DNA of 64,000 nucleotides from CALVUJ01 sp045119835 (GTDB lineage: Bacteria; Bacillota_I; Bacilli_A; RFN20; DUOF01): the NCBI GenBank assembly GCA_045119835.1, contig JBGVED010000015.1, forward strand, positions 1 to 64,000, given 5' to 3'. The notes under the pieces were generated by a model, which was not told the origin of the DNA, searched no databases, and saw only the letters and a program-made list of their open reading frames with translations. How positions within the stretch are numbered: the first letter of the stretch is position 1; the number at the start of each line of letters is the position of its first letter. This document shows positions 41,249-49,247 of the stretch, in pieces. A program made the translations under genes and the position numbers.

Positions 41249-41587
41249 ATGGCAAAATTAAAACAAGAAAAATTAGCGGTTCAAATCCAAAAATATATTA
41301 GTGATATTATTCAGTTTGAACTAAAAGCAGATAACTTAGGCATTGTTACTGTTACTAGAGTTAAAGTTAGCGATGACAATTCTTGGGCAAAAATTTATGT
41401 AAGTTTTTTAGATAAAAATAAAGAAGAAAAACTAGAGAAGTTAAAACAATATAAGACGCCTATTAGAACAGCATTAGCTAAAAAGTTAACTATAAGAAGA
41501 ACTCCGGATTTAACTTTTACTATTGATGATAGTTATGAAAAAGGAGAAAAAATAGAACAAATTATTAGAGAGTTAAACAAAAAATAA
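41249..41587 (+). CDS. rbfA: Ribosome-binding factor A
   Basis: KH-fold 30S assembly factor. 112 aa, normal, with KLAVQIQKYISDIIQFELK and the strand-helix NSWAKIYVSFLDKNKEEKLEKL, ending KIEQIIRELNKK. AGGTGGGAT site before ATG 41249, 24 nt after infB. The ylxP gene often found between infB and rbfA and the truB gene often found after it are absent. Confidence 0.93.
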   Translation: MAKLKQEKLAVQIQKYISDIIQFELKADNLGIVTVTRVKVSDDNSWAKIYVSFLDKNKEEKLEKLKQYKTPIRTALAKKLTIRRTPDLTFTIDDSYEKGEKIEQIIRELNKK

Positions 41588-41660
41588 CTCTCTTTTCTAT
41601 TGAATGTTGCATACTATAATATACAATTAAATCAAGATGTGATTAATGAGGTTTTATGTA

Positions 41661-42062
41661 ATGTTTGTTATTATTTTAGTAATATTTTTAACAATTTTTA
41701 TTCTTACTATTAGTATGATTTTTAGTCCAAAATTAAGTGGGAAGTTTTTAAGTAAGCAAGTTAAGGCTATGAAGTACATGGTAGATGAGTCAAAAGAGGA
41801 TCTTGAGAGTATCTCAACAACTATGATGGGAACTCAAATTAAAGTAGCTAAAAATGTTGTTGAGGAAAATAAAGATAATATTGAAGAATTATCTGTTAAT
41901 TTAGCAGAATCAACAAAAAAAGGAGCAAAAACTATTACTAAAGCAGTGGCAGAAGGTATTAAAGAAGGTTTTACTGGTCAAGAAACAATCTATTGTAAAC
42001 ACTGCGGAGAAGCAATTGATGCAGATTCTAAATTTTGTAAATCATGTGGGAAGGAACAATAA
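41661..42062 (+). CDS. Membrane-anchored protein with a C-terminal zinc ribbon
   Basis: 133 aa if started at ATG 41661, 9 nt behind GAGG; ATG 41646 (138 aa) is possible but has a poor RBS. One N-terminal membrane helix (FVIILVIFLTIFILTISMIF), a helical middle with repeated Lys/Glu (IKVAKNVVEENKDNIEELS), then a zinc-ribbon CKHCGEAIDADSKFCKSCGKEQ with the four Cys of the zinc_ribbon_2 class (two CxxC pairs). Such proteins are common uncharacterised Firmicutes membrane proteins. A terminator hairpin overlaps its stop codon. Confidence 0.7.
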   Translation: MFVIILVIFLTIFILTISMIFSPKLSGKFLSKQVKAMKYMVDESKEDLESISTTMMGTQIKVAKNVVEENKDNIEELSVNLAESTKKGAKTITKAVAEGIKEGFTGQETIYCKHCGEAIDADSKFCKSCGKEQ

Positions 42063-42076
42063 TGTTCCTTTTTTAT
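42051..42076 (+). terminator. Terminator overlapping a stop codon
   Basis: AAGGAACA (42051-42058) pairs with TGTTCCTT (42063-42070); the stop codon TAA is in the loop, and T residues follow. Confidence 0.8.
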
Positions 42077-42084
42077 TTATAGAT

Positions 42085-42110
42085 AAAAAAAGAAGAATTA
42101 ACTTTCTTCC
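42085..42110 (-). terminator. Terminator of the ttcA-like gene
   Basis: On the complement, GAAGAA (42104-42109) pairs with TTCTTC (42092-42097), followed by seven T residues; the stop codon lies in the loop. Confidence 0.7.
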
Positions 42111-42850
42111 TTTTTCTCTATTTCCCATAAATCTAATTTTTTTAAATTGTGTAACATAAGTAAAAAATTATCTTCAGCCATTGGATATTTTTTATATAAA
42201 TCTCTAAGCATAGTTTTCATGTTTTCTCTCTCCGTATGTTTGTCATTAGGACAAGTAGAAATAACTAGAGGAACATTTAATTTATTAGCAGATTTTAAAA
42301 TTAGCTTTTCTCTAGCATATACGAAAGGACGAATAAATGTTATGTCACTTCTATCAAGATACATTTTAGGTTTAAACGTAGCGATTCTTCCGCCAAATAT
42401 CATATTCATAGCTAACGTTTCAATTGCATCTTCACTATGATGAGCAAATGCAACTTTATTACAACCAAATTTTTTAGCACCTTCAATTACTACAGCTTTT
42501 TTAATTTTAGAACATATAGAACAAGGTAATCTTCCATTATTTTGTACATTAGCTTTAAGTATTTCATAAGCCTGTGATGGTACTAATTCAAAGCGTATGT
42601 TTTGTTCTTTAAAATATTCTTCCATTGGAGTCGTATCCATATTAGGGAATCCCATTACTATATGTATTCCTACTATATCAAACTTTTTTTTCTTTTCAAC
42701 CATTCTTTTATAAGCGTTCATTGCATATAAAAGTAAAACAGAGTCTTTGCCTCCGCTTACTCCAACTGCAATAGTGTCACCATCTTCAATCAAACCATAA
42801 TCTTCATCGGCTTTTTTTATACATCCTAAAATATCTCTTAAATAATACAA
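42098..42850 (-). CDS. TtcA-family tRNA 2-thiolation protein
   Basis: PP-loop ATPase that activates a tRNA base for thiolation (2-thiocytidine at position 32 in the best-known member). Start set at TTG 42850 with GGGTGAT just upstream, giving 250 aa. ATP-binding VGVSGGKDSVLLLYA (about 30-44), and the Fe-S/Cys motif PCSICSKIKK in the centre as TtcA has. It also has FAHHSEDAIETLAMN. Sulfur could come from the cysteine desulfurase encoded at 28 kb (inference). A lone gene on the minus strand. Confidence 0.82.
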   Translation of the reverse strand: MYYLRDILGCIKKADEDYGLIEDGDTIAVGVSGGKDSVLLLYAMNAYKRMVEKKKKFDIVGIHIVMGFPNMDTTPMEEYFKEQNIRFELVPSQAYEILKANVQNNGRLPCSICSKIKKAVVIEGAKKFGCNKVAFAHHSEDAIETLAMNMIFGGRIATFKPKMYLDRSDITFIRPFVYAREKLILKSANKLNVPLVISTCPNDKHTERENMKTMLRDLYKKYPMAEDNFLLMLHNLKKLDLWEIEKKEES

Positions 42851-42906
42851 AATAATCACCCTTTAAATAACAATGCAATAATATACTATTATTAAAAATT
42901 TTTCAA

Positions 42907-43749
42907 TTATTTCTTATTTATCTTATTCAATAAATTTTTTAAGCCTTTATTATTTCTCTCCATTTCTTTTATTGATTTTTCAACGGATTCTTTAAGTTCT
43001 TCCTCATCAATGTTTAAGTATTTTGCTTTTAGACCACTAATAGAATTTTTGTGTTTCAAAAAAGTATAAGCGACATCTAAATTTTGTTTTAAAACTTCAA
43101 CTTGAATCTCATCAAAAGATTTTTCTTCAATTTTAGGTAATGAAGACTCCATAATTCTCATTACAGAATTAAAATAATTAAAACTTGTATTTTGTTCTTC
43201 ATTTTCACTTAATAATTCACTAATTTTTTTTGCAAACTCATCAGATTTTGATTCTACAAAAGAGTAATTATATAAAATATCGTCATTAAAATTATAGTTT
43301 AAATTTAATCCTTGATTTTGACAGTACTTTAGAAATAGTTTATTGTAAAGGCTTATAAAATATAAATATGCAAGGTCCTTTTCTTTTCCTTCAAGTTCAT
43401 TGTTGGCCAATTTATTTATCAAGCAAAATTGATAGTAGTGAAAACATTCATGGGCAAGAGTGTGAACCAAATAATAAGGTAAAAAAGAATGGTGATTTAT
43501 TAAATCAGAAAGAGTTTCTTTAGCAGCGTTACTATCTAAAAAGAAATCATTTATATAAATACAGACAGGATTAGTTATGAATTTTCCGCTTAAAGTAATG
43601 TCCTTTTGTTGAGCATTAAATATTATTGGAACCTCAGAAATATTCAAATTTTCAAAAATTTCCTTAGATAAATTTCTAATGGAACTCATTTTTTCTCTTC
43701 TATTTTTTTGGGCAAATTCTTCGGGTATAAAATCTTTTAAGTTATTCAT
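42907..43749 (-). CDS. HExxH metalloprotease-like protein
   Basis: 280 aa from ATG 43749 behind GGAGTGATA; the longer frame reads back into the intergenic region. The motif LAHECFHYYQF (HExxH) supplies two zinc-type histidines and a catalytic Glu, and about 65 residues later SFVESKSDEFAKK offers a Glu third ligand as in gluzincins. No signal peptide, so it would act in the cytosol. The C-terminal 80 residues are helical. It follows glmS on the same strand by 55 nt and may be cotranscribed. The target is unknown. Confidence 0.65.
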   Translation of the reverse strand: MNNLKDFIPEEFAQKNRREKMSSIRNLSKEIFENLNISEVPIIFNAQQKDITLSGKFITNPVCIYINDFFLDSNAAKETLSDLINHHSFLPYYLVHTLAHECFHYYQFCLINKLANNELEGKEKDLAYLYFISLYNKLFLKYCQNQGLNLNYNFNDDILYNYSFVESKSDEFAKKISELLSENEEQNTSFNYFNSVMRIMESSLPKIEEKSFDEIQVEVLKQNLDVAYTFLKHKNSISGLKAKYLNIDEEELKESVEKSIKEMERNNKGLKNLLNKINKK

Positions 43750-43804
43750 GATATCACTCCACAAAACTATTATACAGTTACATAGAGTGCATTTCAATTA
43801 GTAT

Positions 43805-45580
43805 TTATTCAACGGTAACTGATTTAGCAAGGTTCCTTGGTTTATCAACATCAAGTTTTTTTAACACGGCAGTATTATATGCAATAAGTTGGAATAATGT
43901 TATAAGGGAGAAAACATTTGAAAAAGGGCTATTACTTATAGAAAAATCTGAATCTTTTTGGTTAGATACAAGATAAATATTGCCATTTCTGGACTCAACT
44001 TCTTGCATGTTAGATAATGTTTTACTGATTGTATTTTCGTTTGTGTTTAAAACAAATATTAATGTTTTGTTGTCAACTAAAGAAATCGGACCATGCTTTA
44101 ATTCACCAGCTTGATAGCATTGACAAGGAATATAAGTTATTTCTTTAAGTTTTAAACAAGCTTCTAACCCTAGATAATAATCAACGCTTCTTCCAATAAA
44201 AATGATTTTTTTATTTTTGTTAATTAGTTTAGCAATTTTTTTATATTCAGTATTAACTAAAATTTCATTTATTGTTTGAGGTAATTGATAAAGAAAACTA
44301 TTGAATTTTTTAATTTTATTTAAAGAAATTTTTCTTCTACAATAAGAAAACTTTAAAGTGAATAATATAAGAAATAATACTTGTCCTATTAGCGCTTTTG
44401 TACTAGCAATAGCAATTTCTTTGCCGCAGCATGTATAAATTACTTTATCACTTAATTTTGCTATTGAAGAGTTGTATACATTAACAAAAGATAATGTTTT
44501 TATTCCTTTTTCTTTTAATAACTTTAAGCAAGCAAGAGTATCGGCCGTTTCTCCAGACTGAGATATAAAAATTGCTAACGTATTTTTATTTAAAATTAAG
44601 TCTTTATATCTATATTCGCTAGCAATCTCTACATCAACATCTATTTTAGCAAATTTTTCTAAATAATACTTCGCAATTAAACCAGCATGCATAGCTGTAC
44701 CACATCCAATTATAACTACTTTTTTAATTCCTTTGTACTCATTTAAATTAACTTTTAAAAGACCGTTTTCTAAATTGTTTTTTAAAATATTTTCTATTAA
44801 TAATGGTTCCTCTTCTATCTCCTTTAACATGAAATGCTCATATCCTTTTTTATCTATTTGATCTTCAAATATTTCAAGTTTTTCAATATTATAATTTATT
44901 TTATTACCTTTAAAATCGTAAATATCCACACTATCTTTACTAATAATTCCATAACTGCATTCATCTAGGTAAATAAAATCTTTACAATAGTCACTTACAC
45001 TATTGATATCAGAACATATATATTTTTCGTTTTCTCCTAAACCAATTATTAAAGGGCTTTCTTTTTTTGCTACATATATTTTATTAGTTTCATTTTTAAA
45101 GATTATATTTAAAGCAAAGGAACCCTCTAGAATATTACAAATTTTTTCTAGTGTTTTTAAATTAGTGTCACTTTGATTTTCATCCAACAGTTTGGCAATA
45201 ACCTCACTATCAACATCACTATAAAAAATATGACCTTTCTTCTTCAAGTTTTCTCTAATTTCCTTATGATTTTCAATAATACCGTTATGAACTAAAACAC
45301 ATGTTTTTCCTTCATGGGGATGAGCATTAATATCGTTAGCAATACCATGTGTTGCCCACCTTGTATGACCAATGCCTATAGTTGATTTTTTATTGTTATA
45401 ACAATTTAATTTTTCTTCTAAAGATGCAATTTTTCCAGCACACTTTACAACTTCTATTTTATCTTTTTCTGTTGTTGCAATACCGCTTGAATCATAGCCT
45501 CTATACTCTAATTTTTTTAAACAATCTAATAAAATGTTTTTACATCTTTTATTTCCAACATACCCAATTATTCCACACAC
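43805..45580 (-). CDS. glmS: Glutamine--fructose-6-phosphate aminotransferase
   Basis: Makes glucosamine-6-phosphate for peptidoglycan. The start is GTG 45580, because the catalytic Cys must be residue 2 (MCGIIGYVG) and GGTGAT sits just upstream; 591 aa. Glutaminase domain with IGHTRWATHG and VHNGIIENH; two SIS domains with IGCGTAMHAG, FISQSGETADT and HGPISLVD; C-terminus DKPRNLAKSVTVE, the GlmS signature. The glmS ribozyme, common upstream in Gram-positives, is not visible in the 120-nt gap before the divergent gene. Confidence 0.95.
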   Translation of the reverse strand: MCGIIGYVGNKRCKNILLDCLKKLEYRGYDSSGIATTEKDKIEVVKCAGKIASLEEKLNCYNNKKSTIGIGHTRWATHGIANDINAHPHEGKTCVLVHNGIIENHKEIRENLKKKGHIFYSDVDSEVIAKLLDENQSDTNLKTLEKICNILEGSFALNIIFKNETNKIYVAKKESPLIIGLGENEKYICSDINSVSDYCKDFIYLDECSYGIISKDSVDIYDFKGNKINYNIEKLEIFEDQIDKKGYEHFMLKEIEEEPLLIENILKNNLENGLLKVNLNEYKGIKKVVIIGCGTAMHAGLIAKYYLEKFAKIDVDVEIASEYRYKDLILNKNTLAIFISQSGETADTLACLKLLKEKGIKTLSFVNVYNSSIAKLSDKVIYTCCGKEIAIASTKALIGQVLFLILFTLKFSYCRRKISLNKIKKFNSFLYQLPQTINEILVNTEYKKIAKLINKNKKIIFIGRSVDYYLGLEACLKLKEITYIPCQCYQAGELKHGPISLVDNKTLIFVLNTNENTISKTLSNMQEVESRNGNIYLVSNQKDSDFSISNSPFSNVFSLITLFQLIAYNTAVLKKLDVDKPRNLAKSVTVE

Positions 45581-45631
45581 TATAATCACCTATACTAAAT
45601 TATGCGTACAATCTGTATATGTGATTTAATA

Positions 45632-45660
45632 TTGAATACGCAAGGTAAAAAGCATATAAT
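45632..45660 (+). promoter_or_regulatory. Promoter of the 126-aa HTH-like gene
   Basis: TTGAAT (45632-45637), 17 bp, TATAAT (45655-45660). It lies in the short region shared with divergent glmS. Confidence 0.7.
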
Positions 45661-45702
45661 TATAACGTATGTATAAAAGTTAATTGTTAGGAGCTGATCA
45701 AT

Positions 45703-46083
45703 ATGAATAAAGAATTTATTAAATTTATTATTGAAATGAAAGAAACATATAAAGGAAAAGATTTACATGATGAAAAAACGATAAATGAAATAAACAGTCA
45801 TATTTATGATTTCTTAAGTAAACATAAAAAAGGAGAATTGCTTGTTAATATATATATAGGTATGTCAGATGGAAAAACTCAAGTAGATGTAGCGCGTGAT
45901 ACTGGCATTAGTATAAATATAGTTCGTGAAGGAGTTCTTAAGATAAGGGGACTTATCGATTATTTAAAACATGTAGGAATAGATTTACCACAATTTGAAA
46001 AATTTGAATACAGGTCATATAAATTTAAAGAAGAAACAATAAAGAAAATGGATGAACGAAACAATATAAAAAGAAATCGTTAA
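45703..46083 (+). CDS. Small protein with possible helix-turn-helix, 126 aa
   Basis: TAGGAGCTGATC site before ATG 45703. The central LLVNIYIGMSDGKTQVDVARDTGISINIVREGVLKIRGLIDYL resembles an HTH (TQVDVARDTGISINIVREGV in parts: VARDTGIS turn), preceded by a helical N-terminus and followed by a basic, Glu/Lys-rich tail. It could be a regulator; being divergent from glmS with overlapping promoters makes glmS control one idea, unproven. Family not recognised. It ends at a strong terminator. Confidence 0.6.
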   Translation: MNKEFIKFIIEMKETYKGKDLHDEKTINEINSHIYDFLSKHKKGELLVNIYIGMSDGKTQVDVARDTGISINIVREGVLKIRGLIDYLKHVGIDLPQFEKFEYRSYKFKEETIKKMDERNNIKRNR

Positions 46084-46089
46084 TCTAAG

Positions 46090-46117
46090 GTTCTAGATAA
46101 AAATCTAGAACTTTTTA
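46090..46117 (+). terminator. Terminator
   Basis: GTTCTAGAT (46090-46098), loop AAAA, ATCTAGAAC (46103-46111), then T residues. Confidence 0.85.
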
Positions 46118-46149
46118 TTTACATAAATAGAAAAAGGGTATAAATAAAT

Positions 46150-46178
46150 TTGTTTTATGATTGAATAAAAAATATAAG
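46150..46178 (+). promoter_or_regulatory. Promoter of pnp
   Basis: TTGTTT (46150-46155), 17 bp, TATAAG (46173-46178). A second candidate, TTGAAT (46161-46166)-17-TAAAAT, overlaps it. Confidence 0.5.
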
Positions 46179-46209
46179 TGAGGTAAAATTATAAAGTGAG
46201 GTGGAAAAT

Positions 46210-48339
46210 GTGGCAAAGAAAGTATTTGAAAAAGAATTTGCAGGAAAAAAAATAGTAGTTGAAACAGGAGAAATGGCAAAACAAGCAGATGGCTCTGTTT
46301 TAGTAAGATATGACGATACAGTTATTTTATCAACAGCTGTAGCAAGTGATGAGAAGAAAGATACAGATTTCTTCCCACTTACTGTTACATTTGAAGAAAA
46401 GTTATATTCAGTTGGTAAAATCCCTGGTAGTTTTCTAAGAAGAGAAGGTAAACCAAGTGAGCATGCGACTTTAACGGCTAGACTTATAGATAGACCTATT
46501 AGACCATTATTTGCTGAAGGTTTTAGAAACGAAGTTCAAGTAGTTAATACAGTTCTATCAGTTAATAAAGACGCAACTCCAGAAATGGCCGCAATGTGGG
46601 GAGCAAGCTTAGCACTATGTGTAAGTGACATTCCTTTTAATGGTCCAATTGCTGGTGTTTATGTTGGTAGAGTTGATGGTAAATATGTAGTAAACCCAAG
46701 CGTTGAAGAGATGGAAAGAAGTGACATCGAATTAGCAGTAGCAGGTACTAAAGATGCTATTAACATGGTAGAAGCTGGAAGTAAAGAAGTAAGCGAAGAA
46801 GACATGTTAGGTGCTATCATGTTTGGTCATGAAAAGATTAAAGAGTTAATTGCATTCCAAGAAGAAATCGTTAAAGAAGTAGGAAAAGCTAAAAGAGAAA
46901 TTGAACTTTATGAAGTAAGCGAAGAAATTAGAAGTGATGTAGAAGCACGTGCTAAAGATAGACTTCTTGAAGCTATTAAGATTAAAGGAAAATTAGAGAG
47001 ATATGGTGCAATCGATGCTATTAATGAAGAAGTTATAGCAATCTATGAAGAAAAAGAATATAAAGATGATAAAGAAAAGAAAAATATCTTAATGCAAGTT
47101 AAAGATGTATTACACGATATTGAAAAAGCAGAAGTAAGAAGACTTATTACTGAAGAAAAAGTTAGACCTGATGGTAGAGCTATTACAGAAATTCGTCCTC
47201 TTAATTCTCAAGTTGATTTGTTACCTAGAGTTCACGGTAGTGCGATGTTTACTAGAGGAGAAACTCAAGTATTATCAGTTTGTACATTAGGGGCTCAAGG
47301 AGACGAACAAATTTTAGATAACGTTACAGATGAAGAAACGAAGAGATTCATGCATCACTATAACTTCCCTCCTTATTCAGTAGGTGAAGTTGGAAGAATG
47401 GGTAGTCCTGGTAGAAGAGAAATAGGACATGGTGCATTAGGTGAAAGAGCATTACGTCAAGTAATCCCTAGTGAAGAAGTATTCCCTTATACAATAAGAG
47501 TTGTAAGTGAAGTATTAGAGTCAAATGGAAGTAGTTCACAGGCTTCTATATGCGCTTCAACAATGGCATTAATGGCAGCAGGTGTTCCTATTAAAGCTCC
47601 AGTAGCAGGTATTGCTATGGGATTAATTACAAATGGTCCAATTGATTCTGGTGCTCCTTATACTATCCTAACTGATATTCAAGGTATGGAAGATCACTTG
47701 GGAGATATGGACTTTAAAGTAGCTGGTACAGAAAAAGGTATTACAGCATTACAAATGGATATCAAGATTACTGGAATTAATGAAGAAATTTTAACAAAGG
47801 CATTAGCACAAGCTAAACTTGGAAGAAAAGAAATTATGGCTAACATGATGGGTGCTATTAGTGAAGTTAGACCTGACTTGAGTAAATATGCTCCTAAAGT
47901 TGGTATGATGCAAATTAATCCAGATAAGATTAGAGATGTAATTGGTACTGGTGGTAAAGTAATTAATGATATTATTGCAAAATGTGATAACGTTAAGATT
48001 GACATTAGCGATGAAGGTAAAGTTGTTATTTACCACATGGATAGAGAGCCAATTAATAAGGCATTAGCAATTATTACTAGATTAACTAAAGAAGCTCGTG
48101 TTGGAGAAATCTATGATGCTAAAGTAGTTCGACTTGAAAACTTTGGTGCATTTGTTGAACTATTTGAAGGATGTGATGCTTTAGTTCATGTTTCTAAAAT
48201 ATCACACGAAAGAGTAGCATCTCCTAAAGATGTATTAAAAATTGGTGATGTAGTTAAAGTAGTAGTTACTGAAATTGATGAAAAAGGAAGAGTAAATGCT
48301 TCAATAAAAGATTTACTTGCTAAACCTGAAGAAAAATAA
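46210..48339 (+). CDS. pnp: Polyribonucleotide nucleotidyltransferase
   Basis: 3'-5' phosphorolytic RNA decay enzyme and degradosome subunit. Start GTG 46210 behind TGAGGTGG gives 709 aa. Two RNase PH domains (about 10-215 and 310-530) with FFPLTVTFEEKLYSVGKIPGSFLRREG and, in the second, GGETQ-type TRGETQVLSV, plus the phosphate/metal site DMDFKVAGTEKGITALQMDIK. C-terminal KH (IGTGGKVINDIIAK) and S1 (VVRLENFGAFVELFEGCDALVHVS) domains are present. Single gene with own promoter and terminator. In Bacillus it usually follows rpsO; no rpsO is here. Confidence 0.97.
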   Translation: MAKKVFEKEFAGKKIVVETGEMAKQADGSVLVRYDDTVILSTAVASDEKKDTDFFPLTVTFEEKLYSVGKIPGSFLRREGKPSEHATLTARLIDRPIRPLFAEGFRNEVQVVNTVLSVNKDATPEMAAMWGASLALCVSDIPFNGPIAGVYVGRVDGKYVVNPSVEEMERSDIELAVAGTKDAINMVEAGSKEVSEEDMLGAIMFGHEKIKELIAFQEEIVKEVGKAKREIELYEVSEEIRSDVEARAKDRLLEAIKIKGKLERYGAIDAINEEVIAIYEEKEYKDDKEKKNILMQVKDVLHDIEKAEVRRLITEEKVRPDGRAITEIRPLNSQVDLLPRVHGSAMFTRGETQVLSVCTLGAQGDEQILDNVTDEETKRFMHHYNFPPYSVGEVGRMGSPGRREIGHGALGERALRQVIPSEEVFPYTIRVVSEVLESNGSSSQASICASTMALMAAGVPIKAPVAGIAMGLITNGPIDSGAPYTILTDIQGMEDHLGDMDFKVAGTEKGITALQMDIKITGINEEILTKALAQAKLGRKEIMANMMGAISEVRPDLSKYAPKVGMMQINPDKIRDVIGTGGKVINDIIAKCDNVKIDISDEGKVVIYHMDREPINKALAIITRLTKEARVGEIYDAKVVRLENFGAFVELFEGCDALVHVSKISHERVASPKDVLKIGDVVKVVVTEIDEKGRVNASIKDLLAKPEEK

Positions 48340-48350
48340 GTATAAAAAAG

Positions 48351-48380
48351 CCTTCTAATTTATAACTAGAAGGTTTTTTT
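48351..48380 (+). terminator. Terminator after pnp
   Basis: CCTTCTA (48351-48357) pairs with TAGAAGG (48367-48373), then seven T residues. Confidence 0.85.
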
Positions 48381-48384
48381 CTAC

Positions 48385-48418
48385 AAAAAAAGTATGACTT
48401 ATAATCATACTTTCTTTT
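48385..48418 (-). terminator. Terminator of the 187-aa minus-strand gene
   Basis: On the complement, AGTATGA (48405-48411) pairs with TCATACT (48391-48397), followed by seven T residues. T residues on the other side make it bidirectional. Confidence 0.75.
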
Positions 48419-48431
48419 TTAATCAAAATTA

Positions 48432-48995
48432 CTATCTCTTATTGCTAACAAGCCTATTGTGGTGTTCTTGTAAAGTTTCACCAAGTTTACCTTCTTCTGT
48501 AACTACATAGTAGTTTGCAAATGAAGGAGTACCTACTGTTAAAATATTTGCATCAAGTTGGCCATTTTCTTTTTTACCATAGATAACTAAATATCCATTT
48601 TTAGGTGCAGCAGAAGAAATTCCCCAGTCTGTTTTTAAATGGTATTCTCCATTTTTCTTAGCAAATGATTCACCTAGAGATTCCACTAACTCTTGTGGTA
48701 GATTTTCATCTAGAAGTACAGCTTTTACAGGCTTAGGTAATTCATAGAATATACCATCTTTTTCAATAGTTGTAGTTGCCCAGTTTGCTTTGTTCCAAAC
48801 GTTCATTTTGCCACTATCTAATTTTTCAAAAGCAATTACTGAACCTGCAGGAACGTTTTCTTCTCCTTCTAAACAATCCAAAACTAAAGTATTGCCCTCA
48901 ACACGAACAACATCTTTTAGAAATGCAGGAATATCTTCTTCTGTTGTAATTCTTACACAATTCTTTATACCTGGCTTTTTACAAATTGTAATCAT
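48432..48995 (-). CDS. Unknown protein, 187 aa
   Basis: Not recognised. AAGGGGGAAAATG site before ATG 48995. The sequence looks like a soluble β-rich protein: MITICKKPGIKNCVRITTEED, VEGNTLVLDCLEGEENVPAGSVIAFEKLDSG, then a middle with NKANWATTTIEKDGIFYELPKPVKA and a C-terminal NGYLVIYGKKENGQLDANILTVGTPSFANYYVV. It has moderate Glu/Lys content and no signal. It resembles the style of host-encoded or phage-derived PG-style small proteins of gut Firmicutes, but I have no family to name. Isolated on the minus strand between pnp and dapA. Confidence 0.5.
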   Translation of the reverse strand: MITICKKPGIKNCVRITTEEDIPAFLKDVVRVEGNTLVLDCLEGEENVPAGSVIAFEKLDSGKMNVWNKANWATTTIEKDGIFYELPKPVKAVLLDENLPQELVESLGESFAKKNGEYHLKTDWGISSAAPKNGYLVIYGKKENGQLDANILTVGTPSFANYYVVTEEGKLGETLQEHHNRLVSNKR

Positions 48996-49149
48996 AAATA
49001 CATTTTCCCCCTTATACTTAAATTATAGCATTATTAAAATAATTTATCAAACATAATAAAAATGTTGTTGAAAAGCTAATTTTGAGTTGGTTTTTGTAAT
49101 AACAATATAAAAACAAGTTTATTTTATACGTTAGTTTGAATTTTCAAAT

Positions 49150-49155
49150 TATAAT
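49150..49155 (+). promoter_or_regulatory. -10 element upstream of dapA
   Basis: TATAAT (49150-49155) with no clear -35; transcription would start near 49162, leaving an 86-nt leader with the pairings described in the next entry. Confidence 0.4.
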
Positions 49156-49161
49156 AGAATA

Positions 49162-49246
49162 AACTAAAGATTTCTAAGGGGCTTTTTTAATTTAGTAAAA
49201 TCACCTATTTTTATTTTATTCATAAATTAAATTGAAAGGGTGATTG
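49162..49246 (+). promoter_or_regulatory. dapA leader with a possible RBS-masking helix
   Basis: AATCACCT (49199-49206) can pair with GGGTGATT (49238-49245; one G-U), which covers the dapA ribosome binding site. Just before it, ACTAAA (49163-49168) pairs with TTTAGT (49191-49196). The two helices are adjacent. It is far too short for the lysine riboswitch. The RBS motif is common in this genome, so chance pairing is possible. Confidence 0.35.
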
Positions 49247-49247
49247 A

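Noticed and set aside
45581..45702. glmS ribozyme
   Set aside because: The region is too short and no recognisable ribozyme core is present.
49162..49246. Lysine riboswitch upstream of dapA
   Set aside because: The available leader is under 90 nt and lacks the conserved lysine-riboswitch segments.
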